Source of the DNA: Ruminococcus sp.
GTDB lineage: Bacteria; Bacillota; Clostridia; Oscillospirales; Ruminococcaceae
Length of the DNA stretch: 32,458 nucleotides
Assembly: GCA_031262835.1 (NCBI GenBank)
Contig: JAISGY010000054.1
Location: forward strand, 1-32,458
Reading direction: 5' to 3'
Position numbers and translations under genes: made by a program. Under the pieces are notes generated by a model, which did not search any database, was not told the origin of the DNA, and saw only the letters and a program-made list of their open reading frames with translations. This document shows, one piece after another, positions 9,679-18,814 of the stretch (position 1 is its first letter; each line of letters begins with the position of its first letter).

Positions 9679-9707
9679 ATTATAGCAGATAATTATGAAA
9701 AAATCAA
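9679..9707 (-). promoter_or_regulatory. Promoter of glgP-fic-GT2-copA (TTGATT-N17-TATAAT)
   Basis: Reverse-strand consensus, 17-nt spacer. Confidence 0.65.
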
Positions 9708-9808
9708 GGTTTATTTTAACTATTTCCGTAATATTTTTTTAACATTTTCGCTATAAAATAAACAAGATTTAATGCTTCGCATGATATATAATTATATAGC
9801 GTGAAAAA

Positions 9809-10864
9809 TTGAGGGTTAACAGAATGCGAAAATTACAATATGTATTATTACTTGTATTAATACTTGCAGTAACCGCCTGTGAGCCCATCGGCAGACCGAA
9901 AGCAACCGAAACGGCTGTAATTACGACCGTGACGGAAGCCGAAGCCAGTCCTGTTACAGTCTACAGCGTTAGTTTTGACACCGCGCCGGAGACGATAGTC
10001 TGCCTATCCCCCGCAATTACCGAGATTATATATGAACTCGGTTTTGAAGATAAGCTTATCGGCGTAGGGCAGTATTGCGATTACCCCCCCGAGGCAAAGG
10101 CTGATAACGCCGACTGCGGGAGTGCCGCCAACCCCGATTTTAAGGCAATTTTAGAGCTTTCCCCCGCCTTGCTTATAACCCAAAGCCCGATTGCAAACAA
10201 GGACTTAACCTCCTTAAAAAACGCCGGAATAACTTATCTGCTAATCCCGGCGGTAAATGATTTGCTTGCTCTTGACGAGCTTTATGCGAACATTTTTATC
10301 CTCTGCAGAGGTCCTGTTCCGGCGGATGAAGAAGCATTGCCGGACTTGCCCGGTATTGACGATTTTGAAAACGACATAAGGAACGCCGATATCGATCTCG
10401 GCAGGTTTGTGTATTACCTCTCCGACGACCTAACCGCCGCCGGCCTTGACACCTTCCCCGGCAGCTATTTCTCAAACTTCGGCGACAACATCGGCACCCC
10501 GGGCAGCACCACCGACACCGCCGACACCACCGACACCGACGACGACACCACCGACGCCCAAGACACCGCCCCCGACACCGACGCCGACGCCACCACCACT
10601 GCCCCAGACACCGACGACGACGCCGCCACCACCGACACCGACGCCGCCCCCGACACCATAATCCTCCCGGATTACCTCTCCTACCTTGCAGACGGCGTTC
10701 TCGCGGATTCCCCCGCCCGCATAATTATCCTTTCCCCCGATGCAACCTCCCTCTTAGAACGTCCAACCGACCGCGTACGGCTTGTAATCGATGAACTTCG
10801 CGAAACAGGCAGCACAGAAACCGCCGGCGAAGCGGAGACCTCCCCTGAAACAGAACCCGCATAA
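9809..10864 (+). CDS. BtuF/FepB-like substrate-binding lipoprotein with Asp/Thr-rich low-complexity insertion
   Basis: Signal peptide and lipobox 'LAVTAC'. 'PETIVCLSPAITEIIYELGFEDKLIGVGQYCDYPPEA' is typical of cobalamin/Fe-siderophore binding proteins. D/T-rich tract about residues 231-289. Confidence 0.75.
   Translation: MRVNRMRKLQYVLLLVLILAVTACEPIGRPKATETAVITTVTEAEASPVTVYSVSFDTAPETIVCLSPAITEIIYELGFEDKLIGVGQYCDYPPEAKADNADCGSAANPDFKAILELSPALLITQSPIANKDLTSLKNAGITYLLIPAVNDLLALDELYANIFILCRGPVPADEEALPDLPGIDDFENDIRNADIDLGRFVYYLSDDLTAAGLDTFPGSYFSNFGDNIGTPGSTTDTADTTDTDDDTTDAQDTAPDTDADATTTAPDTDDDAATTDTDAAPDTIILPDYLSYLADGVLADSPARIIILSPDATSLLERPTDRVRLVIDELRETGSTETAGEAETSPETEPA
10497..10660 (+). repeat. 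C/A-biased low-complexity tract of imperfect ACCGAC-type units
   Basis: Repeated accgacacc/accgacgac units encoding TDTADTTDTDDDTTD... Confidence 0.85.
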
Positions 10865-10957
10865 GCAACAACTCCCTATACCCCCGCAAAATGATTAGAA
10901 AACAAAGCCGAGAAAAAGTTAATCTTTCTTCTGTATTCTCGCTTCTGTCTTCTGTAT

Positions 10958-11031
10958 CGAGGCGTAGCTCAGTTTGGTAGAGCGCTGCGTTCGGGACGCA
11001 GAGGCCGTGAGTTCAAGTCTCGTCGCCTCGA
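10958..11031 (+). tRNA. tRNA-Pro(CGG)
   Basis: Acceptor CGAGGCG/CGCCTCG, D-arm GCTC...GAGC, anticodon arm CTGCG-TTCGGGA-CGCAG (anticodon CGG), T-loop TTCAAGT; CCA not encoded. Confidence 0.93.
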
Positions 11032-11042
11032 CGAATTAAAAA

Positions 11043-11089
11043 CCCTCTGAGAGCCTGTGTTACAGGAGCTTAGAGGGCTTTTATTTTTA
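11043..11089 (+). terminator. Probable terminator after tRNA-Pro
   Basis: CCCTCT...AGAGGG imperfect stem followed by a T-rich tract. Confidence 0.6.
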
Positions 11090-11184
11090 TTACATTGTCG
11101 CGACTTATCGAGAATTTATATAGTTTTTCAAGGTGATAGGGACAGAATCCACGTGCAATCGAAATGTATAAATTTAACGCATAA

Positions 11185-14088
11185 TTAAGACTTATTTTTT
11201 ATTTCTTCAATTGCTTCTTTATATTTATCGAAGACTTCCGGGAACTTTTCTGATAGACTTTTAAATGCTGTCGGAAACTTCTTTATGCGTTCCTTCATAT
11301 CAAAAGGAATCCAAATGTCTTTGTTACCTGCTAATAGATAGTCGCGAATCTGTTGGAGCATGAGGTTATCGGGGTTGTCAGGCTTAACATCAATTGAATA
11401 ATCGTATACGGATAATATTGAATCCGGAAGTTTATACGGTTCTGTCGGTTCGTACTCAGTATTAAAATTCGCTTGGTAAGTGTCGCAATATGCCTCGGAA
11501 TTTATTATTGTTTCTCTACAACCTTCCAGTTTGACATCGATATAAATCTCCTTAATTTCATCGTCAAGAAAGTTCTTATCTATGTAAAAATTCCTTAGTG
11601 CTAAGTTGCTTTTATATAAAGATGGGAGGTTGACTTCCTGCGTAAAATCAGTCAAGTCGAATGAGAAAGGCAACCTATTTTCAAACACATAATAATATTC
11701 CTGAAAATCACCGTCAGCAAATTTAAAGAAACTAAAACACTCACAATTAGGATAGATAAGGCTATCAAGATTATTATCTAAATACTCGGAGCAAAAGATT
11801 GCTATTCTTTTTGGATTTGTATGTACCAAAAACGGTTTTGACAGCAATGAAAAGCTCTTATCTTTTATTATGAAGGCAGCTTTTTTACGATAACCTCTAT
11901 ATTTCTCTTTACCGGTATATTCAAAGCCATCGCGTATGTTATCGTCAATTTTACTCTGAGAAGAAAAATCAGCGGTCAACAGTTTTGCGATAATGTATTT
12001 GTATACCTCGCGTAATAGATTTTCGCGTTCGGGTATTTCATGACATTTGTTTCGCGATAAATTTAAGTCCAGTCTATTGAACGGGTCACTAAGAGATATA
12101 GTCGGTAATTCTACAAGCAAACCGTTTTCGCGGCTGAAATCTTTCCAGTCTGGTATTGACGGAATCGCAATGCCGTTACAGAATAACGGTTTACCTACTC
12201 TACCATTAAACTCAGAAAAAGTCCAATAATACTCAGCGAAATTTTCACTATTAAATTTATTCCATATAACTGGGTTACCATCATATTCTAATTCAAATAT
12301 ACCTACTATTTTAGGCAGCTCATGGTCGTCTACTTTATATGTTATTGCAGGTAAAGAAAAGCAATACCATTGATTCCACTCAAGCAGCAGTGGGTCGTCA
12401 ACATTGATAAACCTATTTTTGAAGAATTTTATTGAGTCGTCACTTAGTTCCACCGTAATTTCCGTCCCAATATCACAACTAACGCGCTTAATTTCAATAT
12501 TTTCCTGTTGAAGTTCAACATCAAGCGGCGAAAATTTTACGGTAAACTCGTAACCTAAATCCTCAGCATAATTACGAGTTTTTATCGTTGCAGACGGTCC
12601 TATTAAGAACATAGCTAAAACGCCTATCCCGAAACGTCCGGTTCGAGGTACTTTCGGTTTGCCGTTTTCAACGAAGTTTTGCAGATAATGCGGGCTGATT
12701 CTGTATGAGTAACCTATAACTAAGTAATGATTTAATATCACGTCCTTTGTCATACCTATGCCGTTATCTTTTATGGTGAAAGTTTTTTTCTCTGTATCGA
12801 CTGATACATCAATTTTTCCTTCAAAGGCAGGCTGATTCTTAATATGAGCTCGCTCATTACAAGCGTCAACTGCATTTTGAACAAGTTCGCGAACGCCGTA
12901 TGTAGGATTATCGCCATAGAGCGGACTAACAAGCATCGGCAACAAATTCGGCGATGCTTTAAAATTCGCCCGCTCTGTAACGAATTTATTGTTCATATTT
13001 TTTATATAACCGTCATCAAAAACTCTGCAATTAACAATATGTATCGTAAGTGAGTATTTATTTTTATCGTAATATTGTGTGATTATCGCCCATGATGTAT
13101 CAAGCTCGGCTTGTATGTATTTTACCCATTCTGACATTTTAATGAATTCTGTCCCGGAATCAGGAGCCGCATCGATATTTAATAACCCTTGTTCCTTGTC
13201 AAAGTCAGTTGATTCTATCATTATGTGCTGATTCCAAGCCCATTCATCTTGTGAATTTAATGAAGTTATACCAAGTGCGTCTTTAACAAGTATTGAAGCT
13301 CTGTGCTCTCCTGCATCCAGCAGGTCAGCTAAACGCAGAATTGACATAATAAAAAATACCGGAACTTTTCTACTGACTAAGCCGTTGTGAACTGTTTGTG
13401 CGCTGAACGTACCGGAAAGTGATACAATTGTTTCGCGAATATTTATACAGTGGCTTTCTGCGATTTTCCCTACGAGGAATCTAAAATCATTTCTTTGATA
13501 TGAAGGAGCGGTAGAATCTATTCCAAACGCAGTGTTGCCAAATATATCTTGATCTGTTTCGCCGGGGAATTTGCCGGTTATTATATCCCTTGATATTTCG
13601 TGGTGGTGTTTTCGTAAAAATTCCCCGATTATTTTTATGTGTATTCCATTCCATTTTTCTGTATCAACGGGAATGTCTTCGATTTCATCGTCGTTTCCAA
13701 ATGCCCTTATTTTTTTATATTTACCGTAATATCTTGCCTCTTCAAAATATTTCTTCCACTCCTCTTTCATTGTACCATCAAAGAGTATTTTTTTCACGCC
13801 AGCTTTTTTAACAAACATACCGATGTCGTGGAGGATTACAGACAACACTAAAACAGCCATCGCACAAGGCGTAAACTCCCTTAACGATTTTTCGCTGATC
13901 AACTCTTTGGCAAGTTCAAGAATCTTGTTAATATGTTTCACGCCGTGAAGAGTATACTCAGGAAAAAACTCAGGCGGATCGGTGTTAAAATAGTTTTCTG
14001 CGTTTTTTATTACTGTATTTACCGAACTTGAAAACCGTTCGTCTGTGTTAAGTATATCCTGAAAGCTTTGCGGTATTTTAATATCCAT
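11185..14088 (-). CDS. HD-domain + Hsp90-like (GHKL) ATPase fusion protein
   Basis: HD motifs 'LHGVKHINKILELA...VILHDIGMFVKKAG'. GHKL/Hsp90 motifs 'ELVQNAVDACNE', 'DNGIGMTKD' and 'GRFGIGVLAMFLIG'. Confidence 0.88.
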   Translation of the reverse strand: MDIKIPQSFQDILNTDERFSSSVNTVIKNAENYFNTDPPEFFPEYTLHGVKHINKILELAKELISEKSLREFTPCAMAVLVLSVILHDIGMFVKKAGVKKILFDGTMKEEWKKYFEEARYYGKYKKIRAFGNDDEIEDIPVDTEKWNGIHIKIIGEFLRKHHHEISRDIITGKFPGETDQDIFGNTAFGIDSTAPSYQRNDFRFLVGKIAESHCINIRETIVSLSGTFSAQTVHNGLVSRKVPVFFIMSILRLADLLDAGEHRASILVKDALGITSLNSQDEWAWNQHIMIESTDFDKEQGLLNIDAAPDSGTEFIKMSEWVKYIQAELDTSWAIITQYYDKNKYSLTIHIVNCRVFDDGYIKNMNNKFVTERANFKASPNLLPMLVSPLYGDNPTYGVRELVQNAVDACNERAHIKNQPAFEGKIDVSVDTEKKTFTIKDNGIGMTKDVILNHYLVIGYSYRISPHYLQNFVENGKPKVPRTGRFGIGVLAMFLIGPSATIKTRNYAEDLGYEFTVKFSPLDVELQQENIEIKRVSCDIGTEITVELSDDSIKFFKNRFINVDDPLLLEWNQWYCFSLPAITYKVDDHELPKIVGIFELEYDGNPVIWNKFNSENFAEYYWTFSEFNGRVGKPLFCNGIAIPSIPDWKDFSRENGLLVELPTISLSDPFNRLDLNLSRNKCHEIPERENLLREVYKYIIAKLLTADFSSQSKIDDNIRDGFEYTGKEKYRGYRKKAAFIIKDKSFSLLSKPFLVHTNPKRIAIFCSEYLDNNLDSLIYPNCECFSFFKFADGDFQEYYYVFENRLPFSFDLTDFTQEVNLPSLYKSNLALRNFYIDKNFLDDEIKEIYIDVKLEGCRETIINSEAYCDTYQANFNTEYEPTEPYKLPDSILSVYDYSIDVKPDNPDNLMLQQIRDYLLAGNKDIWIPFDMKERIKKFPTAFKSLSEKFPEVFDKYKEAIEEIKNKS

Positions 14089-14124
14089 ATCTATTCTCCG
14101 TCAAAATCGGACATCTTTTCATTA

Positions 14125-14153
14125 ATTATACAAAAGAATCTGTTGTTTTTCAA
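14125..14153 (-). promoter_or_regulatory. Promoter of the HD-Hsp90-like gene (TTGAAA-N17-TATAAT)
   Basis: Reverse-strand consensus, 17-nt spacer. Confidence 0.6.
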
Positions 14154-14243
14154 TATCATTATGTATTAAAAACTGATATTTTACAATTTATTTACGATAT
14201 ATACATATATTGCAATAAATGATTTGTGGTATAATTAAATAAA

Positions 14244-15320
14244 ATGAAGAGGTGTGTGTTAAAGATGCACGATTTGATGAAAAAGGTAACAGAACACCTT
14301 AAAAACCCGCCGCTGTCAAGACTCGACCTCGATAAAAAGATTATTTTATGCCCTTCATTCGGCTTAAGCAGGCTCATCATTGCCGAACTTGAAGACAGCA
14401 TTAACCAGATTATCGCCTATTGCGGCAATGAGCCGGGAAAAGCTTTTGGACTTGATGTATTGTCACTTGCCGATGTATTGCAAAATTACCGCGGAGCGGT
14501 TATTGTCGTTGCTATTTGGGATAAAGAAGACCGTGACGATTTAATCCGCCAACTTCGCGAATTCGGGTTCCCCCGTGTAACCGACCCTTTTGACTACACC
14601 TTCTCAAAAGCCTGTCACGGAATCAGCTGCAAGAAAAAAGAACTTTACTACCTTGAAAAAGCTTGGGACTTTTTTGAGGATGAAAGCGACCGCGAAATTA
14701 TTCTTAATAAAGCCCTCTGTTATTTGGGCGCGATAAAAGAAATGTCTTTTGAACTTCCGCAGTATTTTATCCCCTTTATGGATATCAAAGAAGACGAAAT
14801 TTTCGCAGATTGCGGCTTTTACAACGGCGACACTGCCGAAAGTTATATTAACGACGCCGGCGGTAAATTCAAAAAGTATTATGCGTTTGAACCCAGCGAA
14901 AAAAATCTCGCACAGGTTAAACCTGAAATAAAAAACGACCCTCGCATTATCATCACAAAGGCAGGCGTATATTCATACTGCACAACGCTTATGTTTGAAG
15001 ACGAAAACACCAGTGCTTCGTCTTTTAAGCTCGAAGGCAATATCGAGCTGCCTGTTCTGTCACTTGATTCGTTTTTTGCCGATAAAGAGAAGCCTACATT
15101 TATCAAGATGGATATAGAGGGCAGTGAAATTGATGCAATTTTAGGCGCGAAAAACCTCATTCATACATATAAGCCGAAACTTGCAATCTGCGTTTACCAC
15201 AAGCCGGAAGATATTATCGAAATACCAAGGCTTCTCCGCGAACTTGTGCCGGAATACAAATTCCTCTTAAAGCAACACAACAATATTAATAACGAAACGG
15301 TACTCTATTGTAAAGTTTAA
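14244..15320 (+). CDS. FkbM-family methyltransferase
   Basis: 'FADCGFYNGDTAESYI', 'YYAFEPSEKNL' and 'FIKMDIEGSEIDAILGAKNLI' are FkbM/SAM-methyltransferase motifs. Confidence 0.88.
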   Translation: MKRCVLKMHDLMKKVTEHLKNPPLSRLDLDKKIILCPSFGLSRLIIAELEDSINQIIAYCGNEPGKAFGLDVLSLADVLQNYRGAVIVVAIWDKEDRDDLIRQLREFGFPRVTDPFDYTFSKACHGISCKKKELYYLEKAWDFFEDESDREIILNKALCYLGAIKEMSFELPQYFIPFMDIKEDEIFADCGFYNGDTAESYINDAGGKFKKYYAFEPSEKNLAQVKPEIKNDPRIIITKAGVYSYCTTLMFEDENTSASSFKLEGNIELPVLSLDSFFADKEKPTFIKMDIEGSEIDAILGAKNLIHTYKPKLAICVYHKPEDIIEIPRLLRELVPEYKFLLKQHNNINNETVLYCKV

Positions 15321-15360
15321 TCAAAATCCGCAGAGATTTTCGACGGAGTAGGAGGCAAAA

Positions 15361-18345
15361 ATGATAATTAACAACGTAAGCGAAGCTGTCGGAAGATACC
15401 TTACAGCGGGCAACAAGAAGCTTGGCAAGACAACCGAAAAGCTTTCGAGCGGACTTAAGATAAACCGCGCTTCAGACAACGCGGCGGGGCTTGCTGTTTC
15501 CGAAAAGATGCGCCGTCTTATGGCGGGGCTTAAACAGTCGCAGCTTAATATAAACGACGGTCTTCAGATGTACAAGACCGCTGAATCCGCTATGTCTACA
15601 ATGCAAGAACTCTTGCGGCGGCAAAAAACCCTCGCTGTACAGTCCGCGAACGGCAACTACAACAACGAAGTTGACCGCGCCGCCTTGCAGCTTGAATTTG
15701 AAGAGATAACAAAAGAGCTTGAAAATATAGTCGACGGCAGTTACTACAATGAGCAAAAACTATTCTACGGGGACGCCGACGTCGGCGTGCCGGACCTTGA
15801 CATAATCGACGGCGACACCCGCCTTAAAAACGGCAGCCTCCTTGTCGTTGACGAGTCAACCGGAAGCAACAACACCTTTTCATTCTACCTTGACGACGAG
15901 CGTTATGAATTCGAGCTGCCTTTAGGTTCCTACCCGCCGGCAACTCTTGTTAACACACTAAACGACAAGTTTAAAGAGCTCGGTGCGGACGTTACCGCGA
16001 AGTTTAACGCAGACGACCCCTTTCTGCGTTTTGAAACGAACGGAAAGATTTTCGACGGCTTCGGCGGAAGCATGATGTATATTGATTCGGCGAGTTCTCC
16101 GCTGCCGCCCGACTCGATTTTATTCGATAATTTAAGTTATCCGCAAAAGACCGTGCTTGCTTCCCATACCGGGGCGCGGGTGCTCTCGGACAGTTTTGTT
16201 GCCGGGATTAGATTTGACGACGATAACAACAGCTTAAATTTCACCTTCACCGATGAAGACGACAATATAAATACATATAACCTTACGATTGCAAACGGAA
16301 AGTACGGCAGCGTTTCGGAGCTTGTTAACGAATTAAAGTCGGAGATTGACGCGGCGGGGCTTACCGATGACGTTGATATCGTACTTGAGGCGGGGAAGCT
16401 TCGGCTTACCGCGAAAAATATTAATACAAATATTGTAATTGCAAAAACCGGAATGTACGACGATGTTTTCAGGAATAAAAACTACACCGACCGCAAACAG
16501 GTTATATCCGGCGGCGACGGTTCGGGTCCGACCCCCGGCAGCACCGGTTCCGGCTCAATCGGCAAGAACTACACGCCCGTAACCGTCGGTCCGGGCAACC
16601 GCAACCTCTCCTTTTCATACGGCGGAAGCTATAACATTACAATCCCGGACGGTACATACAGCACCGCCGCAGAATTTGCCGCCGCACTTGAGACGGCTTT
16701 TCGGGACGCGGGAATAACGGACATAACCGTTTCGGACTCCGGGGGAAGAATAAGCTTCGGGAATATCGCGGAAACAAAGTCACTTTCAAATTTCGGCGGA
16801 CCGATTGCGGCGGACCTTCTCCCGCAAAGCACAAGCGGTTCCCTGTCGTACGTTGACGGCACTATACATAAAATCGAAGGCGACACAAGCATCTACGGTA
16901 CATCTTCCGGCTATGTTCAGGGCTCCCGTCAGGTTATGGAATACACAAGGATAACTGCGGGCGTTAACGATACCCTTACAATGAACCTTAACGGGGAGGA
17001 CATAACGCTTAAACTCACGGCGGGAATGTATTCGCGAAGCGCGCTTGTTGCGGAGGTTAACAATAAGCTCGGAGGCAGAGCTTCCGCTTCTCTTTCTTCA
17101 AACTATCTTCGTATAACAAATTCAAAAGCCGGCAATTCACTTATCGGCGTAAACTTAGGTAGCGTCGGCGGCAACGCTGCAAATTCACTTTTCCGCTCCT
17201 ACCCAAACAACGTCAACATTAGCGGACGCCCGCCCTCTGCCGGATCTCTCCCGACAGCCGGGTATGTTTACCGTTATAACAGCGGCTCGCACGACGCAGA
17301 CACAGAGATTGCGCCGCCGAATAACACGGTCAGATTTGCGTTTTACGACGGCGTGAATTATGATATTACTATTCCTGCCGGAATCTATACGGAATCTGAG
17401 CTCTACAACGAGATGGCTGCACAGGTTTCCGCACATCCGAGTCTGTCCGCAAGGGTTAAGACGTATCCGAACTACGGTTTTGAGTCGCTTCACCCCGGCT
17501 ATATTAACTCTTTCAATATAACCGGCGCGCCGTCCGATTGGCTCTACAGAATGATTTACTCCACACAGGACGGTGTAACGGCAGTTCCGAGCAACGGCAG
17601 CGTTTACGCCAACGGCAGGGTAGATATGACGGGGAGTTTTAGTTTCTCCGAAGATAACAACGAGCTTGTTTTCGACATTATAAATGACGGCGCGCTGTCT
17701 ACCCATACCGTGACGATTCCGCCGGGTGAATACACCGCCGACGGCGACTTTCTTGATGCCCTAAACGACGCTTTTATAGCAGAGGGTCTCCCGCAGATGG
17801 CGGCTGAGATTGTTGATGTAAACCGCCCGGACGGTACGACTTTCAAGTCGCTCCATATCGAATATATCCCCGACTCGCCGGGTGAATACCGGCTTGAAGG
17901 ATTTAGAGGGACGGCTGCGCACGAGATTTTTTACGACCACCCGCTCCGCCCGGAAAAGGTTTGGCTTCAAGTCGGCGCGTATTCTAAGGACTTGTACAAG
18001 ACCGATATTCCGGTGCTGATGACGCTTGCAATGCTAAGGCAATTTGTAAGCGTCGCGACCCAGCTTAACGCGAACCTTGCAATAGACGAGATGGACGAGG
18101 CGATTAACTACGTGAGTCTGCGGAGGGCAGTCGCCGGCGCGGATTTTAACGCGCTTTCGCATATGCTTAATGTGAGAAGGATCCAAGAGGAAAAGATAAC
18201 CGCTGCCGAAAGCCATATCCGCGACGCAGACATGGCTGAGGAGATGCTCGACTTTCAAATCAGGCGGATTAATACGCAAACCGCGGAGGCAATGCTCTCT
18301 AAAACAGCGGATATAAAAAAACAAGAAATTAATCTTTTGGCGTAG
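15361..18345 (+). CDS. Giant flagellin (994 aa) with repetitive central domain
   Basis: N-terminal D0/D1 'KLSSGLKINRASDNAAGLAVSEKM' and C-terminal 'ESHIRDADMAEEMLDFQIRRINTQTAEAMLSKTADIKKQEINLLA'; RBS aggagg. Confidence 0.95.
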   Translation: MIINNVSEAVGRYLTAGNKKLGKTTEKLSSGLKINRASDNAAGLAVSEKMRRLMAGLKQSQLNINDGLQMYKTAESAMSTMQELLRRQKTLAVQSANGNYNNEVDRAALQLEFEEITKELENIVDGSYYNEQKLFYGDADVGVPDLDIIDGDTRLKNGSLLVVDESTGSNNTFSFYLDDERYEFELPLGSYPPATLVNTLNDKFKELGADVTAKFNADDPFLRFETNGKIFDGFGGSMMYIDSASSPLPPDSILFDNLSYPQKTVLASHTGARVLSDSFVAGIRFDDDNNSLNFTFTDEDDNINTYNLTIANGKYGSVSELVNELKSEIDAAGLTDDVDIVLEAGKLRLTAKNINTNIVIAKTGMYDDVFRNKNYTDRKQVISGGDGSGPTPGSTGSGSIGKNYTPVTVGPGNRNLSFSYGGSYNITIPDGTYSTAAEFAAALETAFRDAGITDITVSDSGGRISFGNIAETKSLSNFGGPIAADLLPQSTSGSLSYVDGTIHKIEGDTSIYGTSSGYVQGSRQVMEYTRITAGVNDTLTMNLNGEDITLKLTAGMYSRSALVAEVNNKLGGRASASLSSNYLRITNSKAGNSLIGVNLGSVGGNAANSLFRSYPNNVNISGRPPSAGSLPTAGYVYRYNSGSHDADTEIAPPNNTVRFAFYDGVNYDITIPAGIYTESELYNEMAAQVSAHPSLSARVKTYPNYGFESLHPGYINSFNITGAPSDWLYRMIYSTQDGVTAVPSNGSVYANGRVDMTGSFSFSEDNNELVFDIINDGALSTHTVTIPPGEYTADGDFLDALNDAFIAEGLPQMAAEIVDVNRPDGTTFKSLHIEYIPDSPGEYRLEGFRGTAAHEIFYDHPLRPEKVWLQVGAYSKDLYKTDIPVLMTLAMLRQFVSVATQLNANLAIDEMDEAINYVSLRRAVAGADFNALSHMLNVRRIQEEKITAAESHIRDADMAEEMLDFQIRRINTQTAEAMLSKTADIKKQEINLLA

Positions 18346-18363
18346 GATTTTTTAGTCCTTTTC

Positions 18364-18392
18364 TTGACTTTTCATGAAAATTGCGATATAAT
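18364..18392 (+). promoter_or_regulatory. Promoter of the toxin-antitoxin operon (TTGACT-N17-TATAAT)
   Basis: -35 at 18364-18369, -10 at 18387-18392. Confidence 0.75.
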
Positions 18393-18412
18393 AAGAGCAG
18401 GGAGATGATGTT

Positions 18413-18814
18413 ATGATGAATGGTGTGAATACTGTAAGCAATAACCGAGACTACTCAAACCTTATGTTAATGCTTAATGCAACACGCGGAATTGTTAAAA
18501 ACAGCTTTAACGGTTACTTAAATCTTTATGATAACGCTATTCAAGTTTTTATAGATGACATATGCAAAAATACCGCACTTACGTTATGGGGGCAGGGTTA
18601 CGACAAAAATTCCATAAAGTCTTTTATGAGCCTTTCCGATGAACGCTATGATGTAATAAACGAGCTTATTCACGATGATTATCTTGTGGGTTTAGTTTCG
18701 GAAAGACTTAACAAATTTTCCGATGAACCTTCATTCAGTCAAAGTGAAATAATGTCGGCTTTCGATATCTCTCAAGAAGAACTTGATAACGCCGAGGACG
18801 ATGAACTGATATGA
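18413..18814 (+). CDS. Putative antitoxin of unfamiliar family
   Basis: 133 aa, acidic C-terminus, overlaps the downstream toxin by ATGA; no antitoxin family recognised by eye. Confidence 0.65.
   Translation: MMNGVNTVSNNRDYSNLMLMLNATRGIVKNSFNGYLNLYDNAIQVFIDDICKNTALTLWGQGYDKNSIKSFMSLSDERYDVINELIHDDYLVGLVSERLNKFSDEPSFSQSEIMSAFDISQEELDNAEDDELI

Noticed and set aside
10446-10661. PT-rich ORF overlapping the D/T repeat tract
   Set aside because: Shadow frame of the repeat; the lipoprotein frame has a signal peptide and a recognisable fold, this one does not.
11032-14243. tRNA-Pro as integration site for the HD-Hsp90-like gene
   Set aside because: No duplicate of the tRNA 3' end and no integrase found on the far side.
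17185-17706. 173-aa antisense ORF in the flagellin gene
   Set aside because: Opposite strand of a strong CDS; no independent evidence.
17905-17945. Possible HExxH metalloprotease motif in the flagellin (flagellinolysin idea)
   Set aside because: Sequence reads AAHEIFYDH, which is not HExxH.
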